DNA of 64,000 nt from Ovis canadensis (taxonomy: Eukaryota; Chordata; Mammalia; Artiodactyla; Bovidae): NCBI RefSeq assembly GCF_042477335.2, contig NC_091254.1, positions 92,283,501 through 92,347,500 of the forward strand. The letters run 5' to 3'. This document shows positions 55,543 through 64,000 of this stretch, in pieces. The notes under the pieces were generated by a model that saw nothing but the letters and a program-made list of their open reading frames with translations, did no database searches and was not told the origin of the DNA. Made by a program: the position numbers and the translations under genes. The number at the start of each line of letters is the position of its first letter. Position 1 is the first letter of the stretch.

Positions 55543-56427
55543 GTTTAGGCTGCAGCATACCCCTTCACCTGCCAGACTTCTGGGGGAGCCCCTGAAGGTG
55601 CCAGGGGAAAGGGTTCACTGATGCTGCTAAGGGGAGATGTAAAGACCTAGACCAGTCAGCACTGTGGAGAATCAGACACAGGAAACCTGCCCAGCGGGAC
55701 CTTACAGTAGAATTCTTCTTGTCTTGGTTTGGCTGAAACATAAAGAAGATGGATGCCTTGTCTTATTAAAGAGAGACTACCATCAGAAATTTGAAAGTCA
55801 GAGATTAAAAAACATTCAGGTAACACTTAAATTTTGTCAGCCATGTGGACATAGAAGCATTTGCTCCTGTTTCATTTGAAATATCCTTTATGGAATGACA
55901 CACACTACCAGTGAAGAGAGAAGAAAGAAGATGGGTGAAATGATCCAATATATCTGGAAAGAGTGAGTGAAGCGCCAGTCTTTTCATTTTAAAAATAGCA
56001 CAAGCCTGGTCCTAGGCGTCTGAATCCACACTCAATCACATGGAAAGGGCTGGCTGCCTGTAAATTATCCGCCTTATAAAATGGCTCTGACAGGAAACCA
56101 CAGTAGTCTTGAAGGAGTTCCATGCATTTTGGAGAAGAGATGTAATCGGCTGTTTGTTTCTATTTTCACTTTTTCCTCAAGCCAGTTCTTAAAGACAGAT
56201 GTCCCCCCAAAGAAATGTCATCATTATTTTAGAAGAATCAACTGTCACCATGGACAAATCACAATTGGTCATCGCCAAGGTTCATGTCATTGAAATAGCC
56301 AAGAGTGCTTTGGAGCTGAGCTATAAGCCTGTGATACTCATCACATGGAGGAATGTCATACTTGGGAAATAGGTTACATAAGAAATGCTAACATTGAAAT
56401 GTCTATGAAATAAGAGTGACCTTGCAA
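55543..56427. other. intergenic DNA, nothing recognised
   Basis: No repeat family or gene was recognised here. Confidence 0.5.
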
Positions 56428-56642
56428 ATTGTTGTTTGGTTGCTAAGTTGTGCGATCGCTTTTGCGATCCCGTGGACTGTAGCCCATCAGGCTCCTCGAG
56501 CTGTCCATGGAATTCCCCAGGCATGAAAACTGGAGTGGGTTGTCATTTCCTTCCCCGAGGGATCTTCCTGACCCAGGGATCAAACCCGCATCTCTTGCAT
56601 TGACAGGCAGATGCTTTACCACTGAGCTATCAGGGAAGCCCA
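56428..56642 (-). mobile_element. Bov-tA SINE
   Basis: Reverse-complement SINE, left GGTTGCTAAGTTGTGCGATC, right GAGCTATCAGGGAAGCCC. Confidence 0.9.
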
Positions 56643-57444
56643 GTTTGCTAGTGACATTGCTCTTAATTTAAAATTTAGTAAAGCATAACTTTTTGATGTT
56701 TATCTTAATCCTAGGATAGATGGAACCAAAGGAATCTATTAGTCTGAAAAAAAACCAAAAACCCTCACAGCAAGTCAACTTTGAGAGTAAGGATGGGAGT
56801 TGTTCCCTGGGTTCCAGGTTTATTGTCAGATCTAGGAAGCAGAAGTGACTGCAACAACCTCCCAGCTCCCTGCCAGGAGCGGATGCCTCCAATGCCATCT
56901 GTTCTTTCCGTATCGCCATCAGCTGCTTGGAAATGGTGCTTTTTAGAGGGGCTTAGTGGTAACTCATCATGCTCTGGTTTTAGCAACAGCAGTTGACCTG
57001 TCCGTGTTCAGAAAGATCATTTTTTCCCAACAGATTTTGACTAGGAAAGAATGTTTACCTGGTGGGACTATTCTGGGATGAGCCACCATGAAGCATTCCT
57101 GTCATTCTTTCCCCTCATTCTCGGGCAGACTCAATTTGAGAAGCACGGGTGCTCATCGAGGGCTGTGTGGTCATGGGTTTGGGAAGATGTACTGAATGAT
57201 TTCAGTATCGACCCAGGTGAAAGGCGTGAGAGGGGCATGGAGCAGTAGAGAGGCAGTTCCCTCGGAGCCAGCCCTCCCTCTTGCCAACTGTGTGTTCCCA
57301 GAGAAGTCACACCCACAGGCTCCCTCTCCTTCCTCTGTTAGAGATGATAACATCTCCTAAGTGCTTCTCTGTAGGTCTTTTTAGGAGGCGAGGGAGACAA
57401 AGGGTACAAACCGGCCTTGAAAATTACAGTGCTTCTGTAAGCTT
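56643..57444. other. intergenic DNA, nothing recognised
   Basis: No repeat family or gene was recognised here. Confidence 0.5.
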
Positions 57445-57445
57445 T

Positions 57446-57662
57446 GGGCTTCCCAGGTGGCGCTCGTGGTAAAGAACCTGCCTGCCAGTGCAGGAGACAC
57501 AAGAGATGCAGGGTTCGATCCCTGGGTCGGAAGATCCCCTGCAGGAGGGCATGGCCACCCACTCCAGTATTCTTGCCTGGGAAATCCCACGGACAGAGGA
57601 GCCTGGTGGGCTATAGTCCATGGGGTCACAAAGAGCCAGACACGACCGAGTGACTAACAGTA
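57446..57662 (+). mobile_element. Bov-tA SINE
   Basis: From GGGCTTCCCAGGTGGCGCTC to CGAGTGACTAACAG. The head variant GGCGCTCGTGGTAAAGAACC is a distinct subtype. Confidence 0.92.
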
Positions 57663-57939
57663 AAGTATTTTCAAAGATGCTCTAGAAATGCGTATCCGAG
57701 AATGAAAGGAAAGAAAACCTCTGTGTGCCATAAACTAAGAGGGAACTGCGAGTTCATGCCGCCACAGTCTGGGGCGTGTTAGACTTGGGAGCAGGCCTGG
57801 AATCCAGAATCTTTGGGATTTTGATGCTTTTGGAAGCCAGAAGTTATGACCTTGGGAAGACAGGATGGTTGATGTGGGACTAGGGTGAATCCAGGTTTGG
57901 GGCAGGCCCTGATGTTTATGCAATCTAGGGGGAGTATCC

Positions 57940-58580
57940 TCTTTAAGGAAAAAAAAATTAATTATGAATATAAACTCAGGTCCAAAAGTAATATTTATTT
58001 AAAATAAGAAAGCACCAAAATTAACAAAATCTTAAAAGGTGAAAAATAATATATTAACATTAATGATTTACTATATATAACAAATATAATTATTATAACT
58101 GCATAAGATATTATAATATATAACAATCAAGTATAATAATTATTATATATGTAAAATCTAAAAAGTACAGCAAACTAGTGAATAGAAAAAGTAAGCAGGC
58201 TCACAGATATAGAGTCACCAGTGGGGAGAGGGAGAGGAGAGGGACCATACGGGGGGGGGGGGGGAAAGAGTTATTATGGGATTAAATAAACCATATATGT
58301 GAAGCTTTTGAAAACTGTAAAGCACTATAGAACTTAAAAATATCTTTCATTCAATAAAATAAATTTAATGAAAAATAGAATATTTTAAAAATAATGTATT
58401 AATAATCATGATTTACTACATATAATAAATAAATAAGATGTATATACAATTACAACTATGCAATGTAATAACTGTGTACTTTGTAATAATTAACTGCATT
58501 ATGTAATATAATAATAATGATGTAAGATATACTAAATTTTTGTATTAGTATAATACAAAATTAACTTCCTGCAATGCTTT
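57940..58580. repeat. AT-rich block with internal duplication and G14 run
   Basis: The segment near 58041-58080 is repeated in diverged form at about 58384-58423; both contain ATGATTTACTA between AT-rich stretches. A G14 run lies at 58251-58264. The family is not identified. Confidence 0.7.
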
Positions 58581-58779
58581 AAAAATATTTCCTAAATTTT
58601 AGGCTGCCTACTTTTTGACCATTTTATATGGTACCAATATATTTCTTAGAGAAGATAAAACATTAATAAAATTTTTTTTCTTCTTCAAGGTTCATTTAAA
58701 TTTATTTCAGTTAAGATATATTGATAAAGTTTCTTTAGCTTGAAAACCCATTATTGGTAATATCATGTGAATTTTGGGT

Positions 58780-58967
58780 GGTGGTTTAGTTGCTAAGTCG
58801 TGTCCAACTCTTGTGACCCCATGGGCTGTAGCCCACCAGGCTCGTCTGTCCAAGGGATTTCCGAGGCAAGAATATTGGAGTGGGTTGCCATTTCCTTCTC
58901 CAGGGATCGAACCCGGGTCTCCTGCATTGCAGGCAGATTCTTTACCGACTGAGCTACAAGGGAAACC
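58780..58967 (-). mobile_element. Bov-tA SINE
   Basis: Reverse-complement SINE, left TTAGTTGCTAAGTCGTGTCC, right TGAGCTACAAGGGAAACC. It has a small deletion in the middle. Confidence 0.9.
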
Positions 58968-59984
58968 AACATAAATTTTTAGGTTGTCAAATTTACTTCT
59001 TTCATACATGACTTGTAAGATTATGGGACGCTTAAATTATTCGTATGAATAGACTGGCTGTAAATATTCTTTGAACTGACACAACTTACTGACAAGATTG
59101 TGATCTATGCCCTTGTTTCTGTAGTGAATTGTAAGCTTTTTATTTATCTTCTCCAGCGTCAGTATTTCATATTAAGCACTAAGAAGTTTAATCTTTTTTC
59201 CCAACGTGTTCACATTACTCCTTTCTCTTTATTAACTGGTAGGAGAATTATGCTTAAGTCCTTGAACTCCAGGCATCTGTGGGCTTGAACTCCAAGATGC
59301 AGACAGAGGGGAAATGAATGCAGTTAAGGGGACGCGTCTGACAGGGAGAAGATGCATATCTCATGCACACACACTTTCACCCATACATAGATGGAAAGAG
59401 AGAGTAAAAATATTGGAAACGAAGATATTGTTAAAGAAAAGCCAAAATGGAGGCCCCAGCTTGAAGACAACCCTACACCAAATTCTGAGTCACGTGACGA
59501 AAGGTTAACCTGTCCTGATTTCCCCCAAATGCTGACTCCGGCCTTCAACAAAACTCCCATTTCAGAGGGATAGAGGTAAGATGAGCTGTCATAAACCACC
59601 TCGTTAGGACGTCTGCCAATAAAGATCTTTCTTCTTACACTTGTTGCCTGGATGTTCAGCAAGAACACTCAAACTCAAGCTGCCCCGTGCAGGGTGACCT
59701 TCCAGCCTCCTGGCCGGCCGACCTGGAACAAGCCAGCCTCTGAGGGCTCTGTCCTAGAAGGAGAGTGACTTTTCAGGAACCCAACACATCAGGGAGTGAG
59801 GTGCTTCCTTCTTCCACTTTTCACCAGTCGTGAGAGCCCACCTCTTACACTTTGCCCCTGTAAGTCTCCTGCTCTCAGGGTGGGTTTCTCATGAAATAAC
59901 AGATCCCTAGCAAGCAAGGCACTCTGAACACTTATTTTTTTGACAGATCTAAAATCTCTCTTTTTTAAACTTTTAATTTTCTAT
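58968..59984. other. intergenic DNA with one copy of an unnamed repeat
   Basis: The segment 59545-59668 is related to 61868-61990 (see findings). The rest is unrecognised. Confidence 0.5.
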
Positions 59985-60030
59985 TGGAGTATAGCCAGTT
60001 AAATGGAAAATATAAATTTACAGCCAGTTA

Positions 60031-60712
60031 AATATTAAAACTCAACATTCAGAAAACTAAGATCAAGGCATCTGGTCCCATCACTTCATGGCAAATAGAT
60101 GGGGGAACAGTGGAAACAGTGACAGCCTTTGTTTGGGGGGTGGTTCTAAAATCACTGCAGATGGTGACTGCAGCCATTAAATTAAAAGATGCTTGCTCCT
60201 TGGGAGAAAAGCTATGACCAACTTAGACAGTATATTAAACAGCAGAGACATTGCTGACAAAGGTCCATCTAGTCAAAGTATGGTTTTTCCAGTAGTCATG
60301 TATGGATGTGAGAGTTGGACTGTGAAGAAAGCTGAGTGCTAAAGAATTGATGTTTTTGAATTGTGGTGTTGGAGAAGACTCTTGAGAGTCCCTTGGAATG
60401 CAAGGAGATCCAGCCAGTCCATCCTAAAGGAAATCAGTCCTGAATATTCATTGGAAGGGCTAATGCTACAGCTGAAACTCCAATACTTTGGCCACTTGAT
60501 GTGAAGAACTGACTCATTGGAAAAGACCCTGATGCTGGGAAAGATTGAGGGCAGGAGGAGAAGGTGACCACACAGGATGAGATGATTGGATGGCGTCACC
60601 AACTCAATGGACATGAGTTTGGGTAAGCTCCAGGAGTTGGTGATGAATAGGGAGGCCTGGTGTGCTGCAGTCAATGGGGTTGCAAAGAGCTGGACACAAC
60701 TGAGTGAACTGA
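60031..60712 (+). mobile_element. BovB fragment nested in L1
   Basis: It runs from ATCAAGGCATCTGGTCCC (SGPITSWQIDG-coding region) to the BovB 3' end, with frame disruptions. A SINE body (60716-60830) follows directly. Confidence 0.9.
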
Positions 60713-60715
60713 CAA

Positions 60716-60830
60716 GGAGGCATGGCAACCCACTCTAGTATTCTTGCCTGGAGAATTCCATGGACAGTGGAGCCTGGGGGGCCATGGTCTGGGGGGTCAC
60801 AAAGAGTTGGATACAACTGAAGCAACTGAA
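60716..60830 (+). mobile_element. Bov-A SINE body
   Basis: From GGAGGCATGGCAACCCACTC to GATACAACTGAAGCAACTG. No tRNA head is present. It is abutted to the BovB 3' end, consistent with the sequence shared by these families. Confidence 0.8.
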
Positions 60831-61206
60831 TACGCATGCACGCACAGATAGCCAATTAACAATGTTGTGATAGTTTCAGGTGAGCAGCAAAGGGACTCAG
60901 CCATACACATACATGTATCCATCCTCCCCAAACTCCCCTCCCTTCCAGGCTGCCACATAACACTGAGCAGAGTTCCCTGTGCTCTGCAGTAGAGCCTTGT
61001 TGGTTCTCCATTTTAAACATAGCAGTGAGTACAGGTACCTCCCAAACTCCCTATCTAGCCCGCTCCCCCGTCCTTCTCCCCTGGGAACCGTAAGTTTGTT
61101 CACTGTGAGTCTGTTCTTGTTTTGTAAATAAGTTCATCTGCATCATGTCTTTTCTGCACATAAGGGGTATCATACAGCATTTCTCTTTTTCTGTTTGACT
61201 TACTTC

Positions 61207-61388
61207 AGTTAGTGTGACGGGAGACTCAGGAGACATGGGCTTGATTCCTGGGTCAGGAAGATCCCCTGGAAGAGGGCATGGCAACCCAGTCCACTATTCT
61301 TGCCCAGGAAATCCGATGGACAGAGGAGCCCGGTGGGCTGCAGTCTATGGGACGGCAAAGAGTCAAACGCGACTGAAGTGGCTGAGCA
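61207..61388 (+). mobile_element. Bov-tA SINE, head truncated
   Basis: It starts inside the head (GGAGACTCAGGAGACATGGG) and runs through GAGTCAAACGCGACTGAAG. Confidence 0.85.
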
Positions 61389-62150
61389 CGCGCACCAAAG
61401 CAAGGGAACTTCATGAACATGATCGACTGGGTCCTCTGAGAGCCCTCAGCACAATTTGGATTAGATGGAGGGAAATGACAGACAGGGAGGAAAGAAAGGT
61501 GTCTGCAATCACTTTTCCTGGTCAGCCTTGTACTCCTGGTATGGACAGTACAATAAAAACAAGGAGATGAAATCAGAGGTATTGTGGTTGGAAAGGAAGA
61601 AAGAAATTTCATACAGAAGGATTTTCAATGTGGATTAGTCTATACATTCTATCAACAAACTATTAGAACTAAGGGAAGAGTTTAAGTTTGTACAAGACCA
61701 TGTACAAAAACCATGTCATATGCTAACCTCCACATTTTAGAAAGTGTAATTTTTAAAATATGCCATTTACAATATAACAAAAATGATTAGGAACCAAGGC
61801 ATAAACCTTTTGAAGATGTTCTGGGAAACTGTCCACATAAGTTAGTGGAAAACCAGTTCCAGATGAACACTCCCATTTAAGTGGCATAAAGATAAAAGGA
61901 GCTCTGGTAAACCACCTCATTAGGACATTTGCCAATAATGACACTGTTCTTTCTACAGCTGTTGACTAGAATTTCAGCAAGAACACTCTGAAACTTTTGG
62001 AGCGTCACGTATTCTCTATTTTCTTTTTCTTGTCTTCACTTATTCAGTTAAAGTGTATCACACTTTTCTTTGCTTATATCAAAATAAACAGAAAAATCCA
62101 GAAGCAGGAAATAAAAGTAAACTGGGAAAATCTTGCAAAATCACAAAGTA
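61389..62150. other. intergenic DNA with L1-like piece and second copy of an unnamed repeat
   Basis: L1 ORF2-like sequence lies near 61650-61800 (low confidence). 61868-61990 matches the copy near 59.6 kb. Confidence 0.45.
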
Positions 62151-62156
62151 ATTCTT

Positions 62157-62360
62157 GGTGCTTTCCTGGTGGCTCAGATGGTAAAGCGTCTGCCTACAGT
62201 GCGGGAGACCCGGCTTCGATCCCTGGGTTGGGAAGATCTCCTGGAGAAGGAAATGGCAACCCACTCCAGTATTCTTGCCTGGAGAATCCCACGGATGGAG
62301 GAGCATGGTAGGCTACAGTCCATGGGGTCACAAAAAATCGGACATGACTGAGCGAGCTTC
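62157..62360 (+). mobile_element. Bov-tA SINE
   Basis: From GTGCTTTCCTGGTGGCTCAG to GACATGACTGAGCGAGCTTC. Full structure. Confidence 0.92.
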
Positions 62361-62451
62361 ACAGCTTCAGAGACAGAAGGCCCTGGAACAGACCCACTCT
62401 CTCTGTAGGAGGGTGAGCGCTGACAACCTCTGGAATGAAAGATTGCATTTG

Positions 62452-62665
62452 AGCGTGTGCTCAGTCGTGTCCGACTCTTTGCAACCCCGTGGACTGTAGC
62501 CCCCCCAGACTCCTTTGTCCATGGGATTCTCCAGGCAAAAATCCTGGAGTGGGTGGCCATTTCCTCCTCCAGGGGATCTTCCCAGCCCAGGGATCGAACC
62601 CCCATCCTTTACATCTATTGCCTGCGTTACCAGGTGGATTCTTTACCACTAGCGCCACCCGGGGA
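62452..62665 (-). mobile_element. Bov-tA SINE
   Basis: Reverse-complement SINE, left GTGTGCTCAGTCGTGTCCGA, right AGCGCCACCCGGGGAAC. It lies 91 bp from the oppositely oriented copy at 62157, so the pair is inverted. Confidence 0.92.
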
Positions 62666-63009
62666 ACTATTTACTGACTCATTTCTTAGATTCCAAATGG
62701 TATTGTCAATGGTAATAAGAACTCAGTCTCTTTTTAATTGGTATCATGAATCAATCCATTGGCCAAAGGAAGGCAAACGTGTTTGCTACCAAGAGACTAG
62801 TAATGCTGCCTGACATGGGCGCACATGCTTTTCAGCTTCCAAAACCTACTCACACATATCATCTCATTTGCTGCTCATAGCAATGTTGTGAGATCCACAG
62901 AAAGAGCACTGAAAACAGGTGGTGGTAGCCTAGGAGGAATGTTTCCAGTAAACATTTCTCCAAGGGCAGCAGCAAACTTATAGGACAGCAACATTTATCA
63001 GAGTAAAAA

Positions 63010-63970
63010 CCAAAGCAATGGGTCCAATAAAAATAAACTTCCTCCATGAAAGAAATAATTGATAAGCTGGACTTCATTCAAATTAAAACTTCCACTCTGC
63101 AAAGGGCAAATATATATCCAGAGAACAAGACAGGCCACAGATGGAGAGAAAATAATTGCAAAAGATATATCTAAAAAAGATATATCTGACAAAGGACTGC
63201 TATCTAAACTGTACAAAGAACTCTTAAAATTCAACAGTAAGAAAATTAGCAACCTGATTTAAAAATGGGCCAAAGCCCTTCACAGACACTTCACCAAAGA
63301 AGATACACAGATGGCTAATAATCATATGAAAAGATGCTCCACATAGAACGTCATCAGGGAAGTGCTAATTAGAACAACAATGAGATACCACTGTCCCCCT
63401 GTTAGAATGACCAGATTCCAGAACAGTGGCAATACAAGTGCTGGTGGAAATGTGAAGCCACACGAATGCTCACTCACTGTTGGTGAGGATGCAAAATAGG
63501 ACGGCCACTTTGAAAGACCGTTTGGGGCTTTCTTAGAAAACTAAACATACTTTTACCATATGATCCAACAGCCTTGCTCTTTGGTTTACCCAAAGCAGTT
63601 GAAAATGTATGTCTACACACACACACAAAAACCCTGCACAGGGATGTTGATAGTTGCTTTACTCATAAACTTAACTGCAGAACTTGGAAGCAATAGATAG
63701 ATAAAGAAATTGTGATCCATCCAGATAATGGAATATTCTTCAGTGCTAAAAAGAAATGAGCTTAAAAAAAAAAAGACATGGAGGAATCTGAAATGCATAT
63801 TACTAAGGGGATGAAGCCAATTTGAAAAGTCTACATACTGTATGATTCCAACTATGTAGCATTCTGGGAAAGGCAAAACTATAGTAAAAAGATCAGTGGT
63901 TGTCAGGGGCTAAAGGGACGGTAGGAATGAAAAAGAATTAAGCACACAGGGTGTTTAGGGCATGAAACTA
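63010..63970 (+). mobile_element. L1 ORF2 3' part and 3' UTR
   Basis: The frame around 63059-63262 encodes LDFIQIKTSTLQRANI-like residues, and the sequence then runs through ACTTCACCAAAGAAGATACA and ATGAGATACCACTG to ATATGATCCAAC. These are the L1 ORF2 C-terminal region and tail, with frame breaks. The element continues beyond the right edge. Confidence 0.88.
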
Positions 63971-64000
63971 TTCTGTGTGATGCTATTATGGTGAGTACAT

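Larger units (their letters stand above)
59985..61200 (-). mobile_element. L1 3' end interrupted by a BovB insertion
   Basis: L1 3'-end sequence (reverse complement) starts at TATTGGAGTATAGCC and resumes at 60846 with ATAGCCAATTAACAATG and AGTTTCAGGTGAGCAGCAAA. ATAGCCAGTTAA and ATAGCCAATTAA flank the insertion, an apparent target-site duplication. Confidence 0.8.

Noticed and set aside
48504..64000. A further gene (such as CCDC168) on the right arm
   Set aside because: I found no exon with protein similarity; every longer open frame traced to SINE, BovB or L1 or had no recognisable content.

Overview
This window is ruminant nuclear DNA, most likely cattle or a close relative. The evidence is the repeat content. 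BovB (RTE-type) LINE pieces and tRNA-Glu-headed Bov-tA / Bov-A2 SINEs recur every few kilobases, together with a ruminant-type L1 and older mammalian MIR, L2 and MER elements. Species, chromosome and synteny (human 13q33-like order) are inferences; no database was searched.

Layout. (1) 1-35.5 kb: the 3' two thirds of TPP2 (tripeptidyl peptidase II) on the + strand. I could place 21 constitutive coding exons by splice sites, reading frame and protein similarity. Their lengths sum to 2734 nt, which equals residues 339-1249 plus the stop codon if the catalytic serine is Ser449, so the reading frame is intact from the window edge to the stop at 34417. A 39-nt in-frame cassette exon (18532-18570) lies in the large 16670-24482 intron. 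That intron also carries an endogenous-retrovirus solo LTR in the sense direction. (2) 35.5-39.6 kb: a gap between convergent genes, with one long antisense-oriented BovB copy bounded by a near-perfect target-site duplication. (3) 39.6-48.5 kb: METTL21C, a seven-beta-strand lysine methyltransferase, on the - strand. Its four coding exons encode 257 residues; introns contain SINEs, MER20 and MER5-like DNA transposon remnants. (4) 48.5-64 kb: no gene recognised. This arm is a dense mix of SINEs, BovB and L1 pieces, a mariner-type MITE, MIR/L2/MER20 relics and AT-rich low-complexity DNA.

How the genes relate. TPP2 is a ubiquitous giant cytosolic exopeptidase acting downstream of the proteasome. 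METTL21C is known as a muscle-enriched protein lysine methyltransferase. Nothing in the sequence links them functionally; they are convergent neighbours with separate 3' ends.

I found no undescribed molecular system. The most useful observations are the TPP2 cassette microexon, the sense solo LTR in the same intron, a SINE subfamily with two tRNA heads and an identical junction in two copies, the MITE hairpin, and a MER20 copy beside the last METTL21C exon. Many long open frames here are chance frames or SINE/LINE shadows. Coordinates of old repeats are approximate.
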